Positions 1 to 11,896 of a stretch of DNA of 64,000 nt are shown here, piece by piece. The notes under the pieces were generated by a model, which ran no database searches, was not told where the DNA came from, and was given only the letters and a program-made list of their open reading frames with translations. The position numbers and the translations under genes were made by a program. The stretch is from Periconia sp. R9002. Taxonomy: Eukaryota > Ascomycota > Dothideomycetes > Pleosporales > Periconiaceae. Positions within the stretch are counted from its first letter, which is position 1, and each line of letters begins with the position of its first letter. Where the stretch lies: contig JAMAHW010000052.1 in NCBI GenBank assembly GCA_023627715.1, forward strand, positions 186,001 to 250,000, read 5' to 3'.

Positions 1-1655
1 ACACCGGAAAATCAAAGGCAGTAATTAAACAAGCACGCAAAAGCCTAAAAAGGAGAGGGGAAACGAGGCGAAATAAAGACCATGTCGGTATGACATAACT
101 TTCCAGATGAGGGCGCCGCGGCTACCGCGTTGGACTAAAGCGGGAGCGAAGAAGGGTATTACGGGGCGGGCGGTGAGCGGGAAGGAATACGCCATGCGTA
201 TGCCGGTAAGAAGAGCATGCGAATAGTGTAATAAGAAAGAAAAAAAAATGGTAAAGATGGATACCAGGTGAGGGGAAAGAAGAAGGCACAATGTTAGCTC
301 GGTGAGGAGCCGGACAGGGGGGAGAGGCATACCTAGTCTGGTCTACTGCTGCCTAAATGATCTTTTTGGAAGTCTGAGTGAGCGTGTGTTTGGTTGTGGT
401 AGTAAAGGACGTGGGACTATACGAGCGCAAGCTAGATAGGTGAGGAAAAGGGGTAACTTTGTGATTGTCTAACTACGGTAGATGCAAGGGCCACGTTTTT
501 GGTGCATACAAATGTAGGGAGTGCCTGGATCTACCTTGGAGGGTGGTACTCCCACACCCATGGTGGAAATGGGATTAACCACTGTGCTATATGGCATTTC
601 TACTTGCATGTATATTTTCGCGGTAGACTAGGATCTACCTTGTGTGCGCATCCTTGGCCATGGACGTCATATCGTCAAACCATCTCAAGCTGTGTCAATA
701 CTGCCAGCAACCCCTAATGTCTTGCGATCACTTGCTCATACCCAGGTTTCTCAATACAATTTTTTCGACGGCGTAAATGTGGCTATTTCGCTTTACAACG
801 GCTCTTCCTTGCCTTCAAACGGGTCTTGCTCTCTCGTACGAGGTGAACCGGTAAGTTACAATTGGTCTCGCGACATCTCTCAAATGAATGCCGATAATCT
901 CTGCGGCACGCAAACACATCTATCGGATTACTAGGAATCCTTCAATGTGTCCACATCTATCCCTTATAGATCGCCCGCATCGCATTTGCTGCGAGGACAT
1001 AGTGCCCAAATCAGATGTCTAGCGTAGGGAAGACACACGATCTGATTCGTCGGTTCGTCTATCGTGAGTTTAACAACGCAAATATCATATCTTTACCCTA
1101 AGCATCGGGTGTGACTGCGATTCTCCCTCACTCTCTGGTCTATGTATAAAAGATGGTCTGTCGGACGGATTTTGTGAATGGAGCTTTGGTTGTTGTTTCC
1201 CTGTGTAGCCTTCGATTTTGCTAAAATTGCTCTGCTTGGTTGCCATTTTATATCTGAATAGCCAGAACAAGAGAATTGGTGCCAGTATATGATTCAGTTC
1301 TGTACAGTGAAGGATATACTATCGAGACCCGAGTGACTTAGTACGGCTCAAGAGGGTACGTTATTCATTTACTCCTGAAACTTCTGGAGATGGCCAGCAC
1401 ACATTGATGGTTATCATCTTGTATTGCAATCTAATAGTCTGTCTCCTGTTCACCTTACCATGATACATCCCTGTCGTATCTGTCAAAAAATGTCTTATTG
1501 TGACCTGGGCTAACTTGAAGCCAAATGCGCTGTAACAGTGTGCTGCCTTGAACAACGACGTCAATCAACTAACAGCTTCCAAATTCCAAACCCACGAACA
1601 GTCTGTCTTTCTCCAAATAAGGCCGAGACACAACATTGGTCTTTCCAATCCAGCC
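1..1655. other. Intergenic region upstream of the MFS gene
   Basis: No convincing gene is visible. A hydrophobic 101-codon open frame on the minus strand (25-330) and a 96-codon plus-strand frame (about 644-934) resemble no family I recognise. The second contains a GTAAGT-like donor near 850, so a spliced transcript is possible but unsupported. Position 1042-1062 holds one copy of a 21-bp sequence that recurs near 42.9 kb. Confidence 0.5.
1042..1062 (+). repeat. 21-bp dispersed repeat, copy 1
   Basis: This 21-bp stretch (core TGATTCGTCGGTTCGTCTAT) is repeated exactly and in the same orientation at 42922-42942. A match this long is very unlikely by chance in 64 kb. Both copies are intergenic. 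It may be the end of a small mobile element or another dispersed repeat; no flanking target duplication was recognised. Confidence 0.6.
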
Positions 1656-3400
1656 ATGGGAACAGACGGAGTGAACGATGTCGCGGCTGAAGAAGTTGTT
1701 GTCCAACAGAGTATGACCAAAGACGAAGAGGATGGCCCCGGCGATGTGGATACTTCCAGCACAGGCACGACCGAAGGTGTAATCGACTGGAAAAGCGAGG
1801 ACGACCCGGAGAAGCCCATGAACTGGAGCAATGCACGCAAAGCCAAGAACATCATCGTGGTCTGCTATTGTTCATTTCTGACGTACGTATCTCTCCCCCG
1901 TGTACTCTGCATAGCCGTGAGCGACTGCGTGCTAACACTCCAACAGACCTCTCGGATCCACCATGTTCGCACCCGCCATTTCCGAAGTGATGAAGGAGTT
2001 CCAGTCCAAAAATGCCCCTCTAGCCAGCTTCGTCATCTCTGCCTGGGTATTGGGGTACTTCTTCGGGCCGCTCTTCCTTGGTCCTCTATCTGAGTTGTAC
2101 GGACGACAGCCGGTGTACCTCGCATGCAACTTCCTGTACACCATTTTTAACGTCGCGACGGCTCTTTCCCCCTCGCTATCTTCCCTTATCGTCTTCCGGT
2201 TTCTGGCCGGGACTTTTGGAGGATGTCCGTTTACTATTGGCGCAGGTACTTTTGGAGATTCCAGTATGTATTTTCCCCGCCATGAGCGGTTTCGAGATGC
2301 CGAGAGGATATGAGTCTCTGAGACTGGGACAAAACCGAAACATCTTCGGACGAATGTAGCTGACGCGAATTCAGTCAAGCCTGCAAATCGAGGGAAGGTC
2401 ATCGCGATGTGGTCGGTCGGCTCGCTGTTAGGGCCGATCTTAGGGCCGATCGGAGGGGGTTACTTGGGCGAAAGTGCCGGGTGGAGGTGGATCTGTTGGA
2501 CCCTGGCCATGGCCGCGGGAGTAGGCGCCATCGCAACTGTAGTCTTTCAGGAAGAAACATATCCTGTTGTGTTGCTGGAACGCAAAGCAGCTAAACTGCG
2601 CAAGGAAACTGGAAATCCTAACTTGAAATCAGTTTACGCAAATTTGGAGCGAAAGCCGACCCGGGTTTTTGCGCGCTCGATTGTCCGGCCGTTGAAGTTG
2701 CTCTTCTTCAGCCCTGTCGTTGCCACCTTGAGCATATATCAAGGAGTCATGTACGGGGTCATGTACTTACTCTTCACTACGTATCCGCTTATCTTCGAGT
2801 CGCGATATCATTTCAGTATAGGCAGCGTCGGCCTGACCTACCTCGGCGCAGGCACAGGGTCTTTCATCAGTCTGGTGATCGCGGGCACCTGGGCTGATCG
2901 AACGTATCGAAAGCAGACTGAACTAGGACGGTGGAGAGCAGAGTGGCGTCTATTCCCGGTGATATTTCTTTGCTTCGCTGTGCCTATAGGCCTTTTCTGG
3001 TACGGTTGGTCGGCCCAAGCTGGCACGCACTGGACGATGCCTATCATCGGGACCGGCTTCATTGGCCTCGGAATGAATGCCATTATGGTCTGTACTTCTC
3101 TGATCGTTCACTGACTGTACACGCGGAAACTGACTTTTGGCGTAGATGTGTATCTCTACTTACCTCATCGACGCCCATCCGCTGTACGAAGCTTCGGCTG
3201 CTGCTGCGCTGACAGCCGTGCGATCCCTTATTGGGTGCCTTGTCCCATTGTTCGGACGTTCGATGTATGCAGCGCTGGGGCTAGGATGGGGAAATAGTCT
3301 GCTCGGGTTTATTGGTCTTGCGATGTGTCCATTGCCGTGGGTGTTCTTCACATATGGGGAGAGAGTGCGAACCAATCCTCGGTTTCAGCTCAAGATGTGA
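1656..3400 (+). CDS. MFS multidrug-type transporter (DHA1-like)
   Basis: A predicted plasma-membrane proton-coupled exporter of small molecules. Four exons (1656-1882, 1947-2263, 2375-3087, 3146-3400) join in frame to 503 residues, the usual size for a 12-helix MFS protein. The first intron falls inside the family motif FLTPLGSTMFAPA, which is restored exactly on splicing. Other signatures are SELYGRQPVYL in the loop after helix 2, FRFLAGTFGG in helix 4 and NRGKVIAMW before helix 5. The N-terminal ~60 residues are acidic and probably cytosolic. The ATG at 1656 was chosen because it is the only upstream ATG in frame. The substrate cannot be read from sequence. The Zn2Cys6 gene 850 bp downstream on the same strand could be its regulator. 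Family call is secure; substrate is unknown. Confidence 0.9.
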
Positions 3401-4250
3401 TGATAAGAGTGCATCTCCAACGATACATATACGCATGGATTGTCTTGCACTGGTTGATGTATGCGCCGACGGAAATCAGCTCGTTGGTGATGAGAGGCAG
3501 TGGGATGTTAGGGGGCAAGACTGGTGAATCAGACGTGAGGTAAACACAAGTGACAGATCGATGGTAAAGCCTATGTACCTGTAGATGCATTGTCACTGAA
3601 GATAGTTTGAAGTGACAAGCTTGAACCTTATCACAGTACGGAGTTATTTCTAGATCCGGTAGTGTCCGAGAAAGATGCTTACATCTGAGTGGCTAGAATA
3701 TGCCCCACCAAGTGCATTTCCTTCCGTCCCATCTTCACTGAGGAGAGAACTCCATTAATCAACCACTGTATAGTTAGGTAACTAACTGTACGATAACCCT
3801 TTGTTTCCCACGTAGGCCGGCTGGAAAACGACAGGCTTGGAGGAGGGAGAACAATACAGTTCCAGTGTTCCGCTACCTGCGAAGATTCAGCTGATTGACT
3901 GGTATTCGCACCATGAACAGCGAGGACATGCCTGGCCTGACCGCTCTATCTATCTTACTATCCCCTCTTCCTTGTCGTCGATCCTCGATGCTTTTTGCAA
4001 TCGCAGCAGATACGGTCTAGCTTCAGCTCCTTCAGTTCGGCCAATGCGGCTGGCCTTGCCCTCCCGCACATTGCAAGAAGGCTGCCACTCCCCCTCGCTG
4101 AAATTCAGCTCGCATTCGCGTTCTTGTTCGTTCCACTCAACCAAACCCCGTCTCCACGGCTCCAACAAACGGCTCCAGCACCCCATATTGCCGTTCCAGC
4201 GTCCTCTTTGATTCGTCCGGATTATCTGTGGCGTTTTTTGTAGTAAGCCA
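3401..4250. other. Intergenic, MFS 3' end to Zn2Cys6 promoter
   Basis: About 850 bp between two genes on the same strand. It should hold the transporter's 3' UTR and the regulator's promoter and 5' UTR. A CT-rich stretch precedes the regulator start. No conserved element was recognised. Confidence 0.4.
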
Positions 4251-5882
4251 ATGCCGCGTCTTGGGCATAAGAAGTCCAGAAACGGTTGCAGACAGTGCAA
4301 AACCCGCCATGTAAAAGTAGGTCTGACCAGCCAAGACATTCTAGCCATCGTGCTCGCATGTCATATGAACATGCGGATCCCAAATTGCTAACCATGGCCT
4401 ACAGTGCGATGAGAACAGACCTTGTTCCAACTGTGCACGACATGGCGTGCTGTGTAGTTTAATAGACCCAAATGCACCGCCAGTGCCGTCCCAGGCGGCG
4501 GCTGCTGGTAACACCGTGCGAAAGACACCATCGAAAGCGCAATTAAATCAGCAGACCAAAAAGGTAATAACAGCATCGCTCGATATCGAATGAAGCGCAA
4601 AGTGTGCTAACATTGTGTCAAGGAACCCTCTGAAGAGAGCTCATCGTCACTAGGCTATGTCCTGAATCCCACCGATGACAGCTCCCCTTCCTCAAGCTCC
4701 GACGCTTTCCCTTTCATCACAAAATTCGTATACCGCCGAGATAATCAACCATCCAATTTATGGATTCAGGATTTGGCCCTCATGTTTGTGTGACCTGGCA
4801 TATCCCTTTGGGCGTCACTGACTCGGAATAGGCAGCATTGGATAAATGTCACCTCCCACACATTGACTCAAAGGGAGGAAAATCAGGTACTTTGGAGAAC
4901 GGAATGGACAAAGATCGGCATAACGCACACGTTCTTTATGCATGAAATCTTGGCCATTTCTGCTCTCCATTTGGCCATTACGAACCCGTCTCAACAACGC
5001 ATGTACCATGCACTCGGCATTCACCATCAAGATCATGCTCTGCGTGGGATGCGGAAAGTGATTGGAACCATTACAGAGTCGAATGTCTCTGCGCTGTTTG
5101 CGACCTCGCTCCTGATATCAATCACTGTGTATGCATCTCGTGGCCAGGACGCGCTGTATCCCAACACAGACAATGAAGACGTGCCGTTGAAAAGCATCAA
5201 TTCCGTCATCGATGACTTGGTCGACATATTTTCCTTGATCCAGGGCGTTGGTTTCCTCATATCCGCGGGTCAGATCTATGTCATCAAGGGCCCTCTTGCT
5301 CCCATGTTGAGCGAGAACACCAAGGAAACTCCAGCCCAGCCCATGTTCCCACAACTTCTTGAACGCATCCCCAGCTTGCTCCATTTCCTGGAAAAAGAAT
5401 GCGACCTTCCCGAGGAGTATCGCCGTGAGCTGGTCGCATTTGTAGCCCTGATGCGCGAGACGCTGCTGCACGCCATGCGGCCCTGTCAAGACAACCGAGA
5501 GGCACACTTCCTTTTCTACTGGCCTTTACATCTGTCACCGAATTACCTCAGTCGTCTAAGAGCCCTTGATGAGCCGGCGCTTGTCGTTCTGATGCACTGG
5601 GCGGTGGTATTGTTCGCAGGGGAGACTCGCATGTGGTGCCTTATTGGGTGGGGGGACAGGGTTGTGAAGGCCATCTCGGATGCAGTGACAACTCCTAGCT
5701 GGAGAAGTGCCATAGAGTGGCCGCTTCGAATCGTCGAAAGACACAAATCAACGCCGCCGCAGGAGGACCCAGGACACGTGCCACTGGAAGGGTACGAGGG
5801 AGCAGGAATACCGAACCACGGAGCAGGCCGTCAGGTTACCACTTGGCTTCACAAGTTAGCTACCGAGAAGCCCGCCATATGA
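4251..5882 (+). CDS. Zn2Cys6 fungal transcription factor
   Basis: A nuclear DNA-binding regulator. Four exons (4251-4316, 4405-4563, 4623-4783, 4832-5882) give 478 residues. The binuclear zinc cluster lies at the N-terminus with Cys13, 16, 23, 29, 32 and 39, which is exact C-x2-C-x6-C-x5-C-x2-C-x6-C spacing; intron 1 splits it after Lys22. A Ser-rich linker follows. From about residue 110 the region DLALMQHW through LAISALHLA matches the fungal regulatory domain of sterol-uptake-control (UPC2-like) proteins. Intron 3 (48 nt, GTTTGT donor) is inferred because it restores DLALMQHW. The protein lacks a large fungal_trans middle homology domain. Its target is unknown; the neighbouring MFS exporter is a candidate by position only. 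Confidence 0.88.
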
Positions 5883-6492
5883 AGCATCACAACGCCCATG
5901 AAACGACTCAAGAATTGAACCTGCCGAACACCCCTCGACCTGGAGACTCCCTAGCGCTCCCGAAAGGAACGTGCATGAAATCTGAAGTGATCATCACCGA
6001 GTATTGCTACCCTAGGTATCGAAAGGAACATGCATAGATACATGTGGTGCGATCACCATCCAATATCATTACATTAGGAACCTCGAAGAGGCCCTGGAAG
6101 AAAGGACTCTCAACCATCTGTACCGGCGCGGCGTAGCAAACTGCAATGCGGACGCGGCGCCTCCCGGGGAGAGCACCTTTCCTCGCTCATCAGAGCACGC
6201 ATAACGCGCCCCACTCATCCATCCATCCATCGATCCATCAATCATAACGAATTTCTATACTGCAGTTCATATTGATCCGGCTTTGCGCCGATGAATGATC
6301 GTACTTGTCTATTTGTATTTTGGTCACGTTTTTTCTTCGCCACTGTTTATACTACATACATACATACTCCTCTCGTACCTGCATCTTCAATATGGACATG
6401 TACAATTTCCCTAAATTCCCATGTCGCTTGTCGATATTTGGAAGGCGAGCGAGCGGGGGGGGGGGGGGGGGGAACTTTTACATGACGGTAAA

Positions 6493-6622
6493 ATAGCAGG
6501 CCACGCAACCAACNNNNNNNNNNGGGGTGGGGGGGGGGGGCGGGTGGGGGGGGGGCGGGGCGGCGCCGGCGCGCCCCCCCCCCCCCCCCACTTGTACTGT
6601 ACGGTACTATAGCAGGCCACGC
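6493..6622. repeat. Imperfect direct repeat flanking the assembly gap
   Basis: The 14-bp word ATAGCAGGCCACGC occurs at 6493-6506 and again at 6609-6622, each preceded by an ACGGTA-like word, with G-runs, 10 N and C-runs between. This may be a real local duplication that defeated assembly, or two reads of the same locus joined wrongly. Confidence 0.65.
6514..6523. other. Assembly gap (10 N) in G-rich sequence
   Basis: Ten N are flanked on the right by almost pure G with a few T and C (to about 6570), then G/C sequence and a run of C. On the left a run of about 18 G lies 50 bp upstream. The true length is unknown. The surrounding bases are likely low quality. Confidence 0.95.
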
Positions 6623-7961
6623 TACCTACTTATTCACGAAATGCCATTGATGCCATGAACTCTTTCCTCCTTCCTTCCAACTTCCACATAAGTCAGTAAA
6701 TAACTAAAGCGTTTGAATTCGGCGATGGGGTCTCGTACAACGTCCTCCACACCACCACCACCCAATTCAAGCCTCCCTCCCTTCACATTTACCCGTTCAT
6801 CCTTTTCTCTCTCTGCGTAAAACCCCTCACATTGAACTGGATGCCTTGTTTGCCTTCATGACTGTTCCGCGGCGCCCACATACATGTACATAACCCGCCT
6901 TCCCCATCCGGCGCGTCGACGACTCCACCCCACCACCGACCGCCCGCTCTCGCATACAGTACATGTACGTACAGGCGCTAGTACATGTCCATCCTTCACT
7001 TGGCACGGCAGACTCTGGGGCTTAAAATAGAAGCAAGCAAAAGTACAAGGTATGTACCAAGAAGAAAAGAGAAAAACAAAAAAAGAAAAAGGAATAAGAA
7101 ACAAGGAAAGGCGATTTTATTTTTGGGGTGATAGTTAGTTTAGAGGCTATGCTCGTGTCGTCTCTTTCGCTTGTTTTTTCCCTTCTGTGTGGTTGTTTGG
7201 CGGGAAGTTCCGAGGGCCGATGGGGGGAGGGGGGGGGGGCTGAGATACGTACCTGTAGGTAGGGCATGTGGATGGGATGGGGTGCGATGGCGTGATGCGA
7301 TGCACGCCGCGCGTAGGTACATGTAATGTCAAATAATGGAGTGATGCGATCAATTGCAGGCAGTTTGGAAAACAACTCCCTTCAAGAACCGTTCGCATCA
7401 ATCCAACAAACCTTTCCACCTGCGCGCGCAGCGCTTGCGTGTGCGTACATGTCATTCACCCAGAAGTGTATTTGCGTTTGCAGCCTACCTACTTCATGCA
7501 GATGTGCCTCTGCAAGCAAGCAAGCATGCAGGCGGTGTACTTATATTGCTATACATGAGGGGGTGTATATTGCGCCCGCTGCGTCGGGTGGAGTGGGTGG
7601 TTGGCGAGCTAGCTAGTCGAGCGGGCAGGCGGGCGCTTATGTACGTGTTTGGGTGCGTGTGTGTGTGCGTGTGTGTGTGTGTATAGTATGTGGCACATTT
7701 TTTTTCTGTTTTTTTGCTGGGATGGATGGAAGGGTGTTGGATTGGGAGGCTAGATGGGTATGTAGGTAGGTAGGTGGGTTAGTAATGTAGGCCTTGATGC
7801 GTATGTACGTGAGTGTATGTATGCGTAAACCTTGTTAACATAGGGTGGTAGCAGACTGTGTGATTGCAGATGTTGATGTTGTGGAACCCATTTGCGAACT
7901 CTCACTCTTTTTGTTCTTTTCGGGGGATATGTATGGTTCATGTCACGATCGTCTGTCTCGA

Positions 7962-7964
<3 letters not shown>

Positions 7965-8007
<43 letters not shown>
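7965..8007. repeat. (GT)21 microsatellite
   Basis: An uninterrupted GT dinucleotide run of about 43 bp, followed by a short GA run to about 8015. A second, interrupted GT tract sits at about 7654-7682. Confidence 0.95.
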
Positions 8008-8016
<9 letters not shown>

Positions 8017-9727
8017 TGCTAGAAATGGAGGAGGGGAAGAAGATACCTACATACCTACTCTACCGAACATCGGTTCGCATGATGACAATCAAGTCGTATC
8101 TAAAGCTCAAAAGCGCAAGCTCGCTACCTTCACATACCCTATGCAAAAGAAGATACAATTCGTTCGATCCTTTGCTACCTATCCCTTCTCTTTTGCTATC
8201 TAGGTACCTATTCTCTGGAAGTGCGGCTTGCTCCGGAGTAAGCAAGTTTAGCTGCTTGCATTTCTTTCAACATTGATACTGCAAACACAAACACGACTTT
8301 GAAGAAAAAAAAAACAGCACATACATACATACCCCCTCACCCAGTTCTCCAAAACCAAATGACAACGGAAAAGGTACCTAGGTAGGATACGTATGTACAT
8401 ATCTAGGTCTGTACGTAGCAACACAGACACATATACATGTACAACGCTTGAGACATGTAGAGGCAGATAGGTGGAAAAGGTAGATGGTGATGATGGTGGT
8501 TTCTTTGTTTGTTTAATTGTGTTGTTTCATTGATTTGCTGAGGAAGAAACAGCAGCAGAAAAACATGAAGCTAGCTGTTGATTTTGTAGAACACCACCGG
8601 TGTAAAGATGGGGATTGATGGTCCGTTTACGTTTACGTTCACATTTACTCGATTTTGAAACAGTGGTTAACTAAGCCGATCGTCGAACGTCGTACGAGAG
8701 ACAGAACCATTTAGGTATATGTGCCTAGGTGTATGTGTAGGTAAGTGTATGTCACGCGTCCGCGCGCGCGGTAGGCGCCAGACACATCAATTGTACAGGA
8801 ACAGGAACAGGTACGGTGCACGTCGCACGTAACGGCGGCGGCGGTTGCGGCGCGTGCTTCATTTTTCCAACGTGTATGTTTTTGTTTTTATTTATCTGGT
8901 TCAGGAAATCCTTGCGGAGCTTTCCCTAGGTTGCTTTTGCGCACGAGTTCAAAGTCATTGAAGGAAGCGAGTCGAGTCATTCATTAATCGCGTACGTTAA
9001 GAGCGTTGACGTTATGTACGTACGTACCTAGCTTACAGCCCCAAGCCCTAGGCCCTAGCCTACCTACGGGGCGAAAAAACAAACAAACATGAGTTGAGAG
9101 CTCGGTTGTAAGCGGTCTCGGAAAAGGGAAATGTTTACGACCGCGCCCGACACGCACGCAACTGGAAAAAGTCCGATGCGGTGGCATTTTCCTAAAGGAT
9201 AACGTGATATATTGTTTGTTTGTATTATTAATAATGATGACGGGAACAACAAGGGCGGAAGGCTGATTTTCGAAAAGAACAGTGTTTGCAATTATTCATA
9301 ATACAAGTGTATGCGAGAAGGTCGTTCGGGGGTCGTTAAAAAGAGCGTGAGTGCGTCTGGGGGTATCTATCCTTCCGTTTTCCCAGGCATTGAACGAAAA
9401 AAGGTGAACGAGTAAAAAGCGAACACCGAAAAAAAGTCAAAAAAAACACCTCCCAGATTGTTTGTACCCCGATTTCCCTCCCTCCTCCATCAAAGTCCGT
9501 CGTCGCAAGCGCGAGGCGATTAAGCGATGAACAATCTCGAAAATCAAAGCATGTGAACAAGAATGAAGAGTCTGACCCGACCGCCGATGCCATGGGTAAG
9601 GTCATGCCTGGTGCCTGGGAAGAATCCTTTCAAATCCTCCATTCCTACCTCTACCATCTCAGCCCCCAAAGCACAGTGCCCAGGGCGGGCGATGTCGCTA
9701 CACGGCCAAAGCGCCACGTGGACTGGC

Positions 9728-11879
9728 CTATTCCGACAAGGGCCTAGTCGGTGAATTGTCGTTGCCCATGGCCCATCGCTCCATCTCCTCGGGCGTCATG
9801 GCCGACACGGCCGTATCGTCGCTCTGGACCGTTGTGTCGCTCAACCCCCGCTGGTGCGATGACGGACGGCGCTCGAGCGGCGAGCCTTCCTTTTCCTCGT
9901 TTTCCTCTTTGACCTTTTCCAGGTTCTGCTTGCGCTCGGGCGACGCCTCGTTGCGCGCTACGACCTCGTCGATTTTGCTGTTGAGCGATGTGTCGCTCGT
10001 GCCCCGGCTGTGCGCAGGGCTAGCAATGGGGTCAAAGTGAACGCCGCCGACTTGGTATTTTCCGTCATCGCCTGGTAGTTCGGCGACGGCGGAGCCAGGT
10101 GTGTTGTTTCCGGACGAATCTTTACCCTGTCTTCGGACTCTACCGCCCGCGACGAAGTAATCACTGCCCCCTCCTTCGCTTCGCGGTGTGCTTGCCACAA
10201 GCGGTGGGCTGTATAATTCAGCAGGCGGGCTCTCCATTTCACTGATTGGGGGGAAGGGGGAGATGGCCTCCTTGGTTTGGTTATTATAGTAGCCGCCTAT
10301 CGAGGGTCTCGGCGAGTTTGGAGGTTCCGAGTCGAGCTCTGAGACGCGATGTGACTTGATTTCTGAACCGGCGGCCTCTGTATCCATCTCTGGCGGTTTC
10401 TCCGAGTATGGCGGTACAGCCTCTGCGGCCTGTGCTGCGCGGCGTTTCCTCCACCACAAGAAATAAGCCAGGGCTGCCAGGAGGAATGCTACTACGATGC
10501 CAACAACAATACCAGCGATAGCTCCAGGGGCAAGGCCTCCGTTACCAGGCTGGGGGATCAGAGTCGGGGTGGGTGTATAGGTCTTGTTATAGATGGGCAC
10601 TAGTTTCTGCTCCGGCATAGGGTCCGAGTACACTGCCTGGCCAACCGAAAAGGTAGAACGCTCGTAATCCACCACCATATATGACTCTTGAAGGAATGCA
10701 CGACCCAGGACGAATATACCATTGGGGGACTTTTTGATGGGAAAGTAGCGGACGGAGTCGGAACCGTTTGTCAAGGGGAAGCTGGCCTGGAGATCGAACG
10801 CATCATAGGGTAAGTTGATGGTCGTGGAGTTGTTGCTGTCCTGGGCATCTTTTGTGATCTTGAACGAAACAGTGGCATTTTGCTGCCGGTTTTGGCGCAG
10901 GGACTGGTCGCTCACTGTATACAAGCCAGTGGCTTTGTCTAGCTGCAGGCCGAACCTGTCGACAAATTGGTCGCACACTTTGTCTGGAAGCAAAAGGTAA
11001 GGAAGCGTCGAGTCAATCGTGGCCTGGAAACCTTTTGTTTCGCTGGTGAAAGAAAAGCTGTTGGCTTCCACGTTTTGATTTGGCTTGTATAGGATAGAGG
11101 AGACGCCAACGACAAGAGTGTTGTTCTTTTCCGATGGCATGGTGAGATTGAGGGCGCTCCCCATTTTGATCCGCGCTCCATCGTAGCCACCGAGGACGAC
11201 ATTTCCAGGTATACCTTTGTTGCTATTGCCTGTATTATGTTTAGACTATACCATGTTTGCGCAGTAGACGTGAGCTTGACTTACGGTATGAAGCCCCGGC
11301 ACCGTAACCATAGGATATACTTGGAACCTGATTGGAACCGGCGAAGTTGACCAGAAATGGGGGTTGAGATCCCGTTCCACTGTTGATGGATGTTTGTGAT
11401 AAGCCAAAGGATCCCATGAACAACTTTTGCGAGTCGTATCTAGCCACATATTGATGGGTTAGAATCAAGCTGTCCTTGGAACTTTCCCCCAGTCCGACGT
11501 TTTCCGTGCCGTATGTGGCGTTGATGTCCCCCTCTGACCACCAGTGAGGCAGAGGTAGATTGAAAATGCCTGCGTCTTGCCAGGCCTGCGACTTCTCCGG
11601 ATCGAAGCCTTGAGACTGAGAACCATCGAATATCTGCGCTCCACGTCTGGCAGCGCAATCTTGATTGCACCAGCTGGCCTGATTCGGGACGAGGGTTAGT
11701 GGTGACGAAGTCGAAATGAGGACCTTGAAGTTTTGGCCCCGGCCGGTCCCATCGTCTCCAACGTTGATATAGAAGCTCGACCACCGACCGTCGTTTCCGT
11801 CGAATTCCCCGCTGGGGCTCAAGACAACTGGCTTCGGAACCGTCGCATTCACGTTGTCTGCACGCTTTCGGGGGCTCAT
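9728..11879 (-). CDS. Aspartic-protease-fold membrane protein, catalytically degenerate
   Basis: Two exons (11285-11879, 9728-11229; 55-nt intron) give 698 residues. Residues about 33-410 resemble the pepsin-like A1 fold, including NVVLGGYDGARI near 208-219 and a GIFVLGRAFLQESYMV-type segment near 370-385. The first catalytic D-T-G is replaced by S-T-S (residues 56-58) and the second reads D271-S-T, so proteolysis is unlikely. A Pro/Thr stretch leads to one transmembrane helix at about 432-457, a WWRKRR stop-transfer sequence and a 240-residue Ser/Pro/Glu-rich cytosolic tail. This layout suggests a surface sensor or scaffold. No signal peptide follows the ATG at 11879, so an upstream exon may be missing. 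Neighbours are a gene desert (3' side) and a divergent GPI wall protein (5' side). Confidence 0.8.
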
Positions 11880-11896
11880 GTTTGCGATGGAAGCAT
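11876..11896 (-). promoter_or_regulatory. Possible 6-codon uORF overlapping the start codon
   Basis: A six-codon frame starts at 11896 on the minus strand and ends in TGA at 11878-11876. That stop overlaps the protease-like gene's ATG (11879-11877) as ATGA. If the mRNA begins upstream, this could allow termination-reinitiation control. It depends on 11879 being the true start, which is uncertain. Confidence 0.3.

Larger units (their letters stand above)
5883..9727. other. Long gene-free stretch between converging genes
   Basis: About 3.8 kb lie between the 3' end of the Zn2Cys6 gene and the 3' end of the protease-like gene. Open frames here are short and dominated by simple sequence. It holds G/C homopolymers around an N gap, long GT tracts, ATCC and TAGG/CCTA-type short repeats, a CG-rich patch near 8756-8850 and scattered GTACGTAC words. 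I found no conserved domain, tRNA or transposon end. Confidence 0.5.

Noticed and set aside
25..330. Hydrophobic 101-codon frame on the minus strand
   Set aside because: It resembles no known family and has no supporting gene context. It looks like a chance frame.
644..934. 96-codon plus-strand frame with NGS-type sites
   Set aside because: It has no recognisable domain and no clear start context, and it is overlapped by another frame. Not reported as a gene.
6411..6620. Pro/Gly-rich frames across the N gap
   Set aside because: They are produced by homopolymers and N bases.
9728..9770. Active pepsin-like protease annotation
   Set aside because: The first catalytic Asp is absent (STS), so the protein is described as fold-only.
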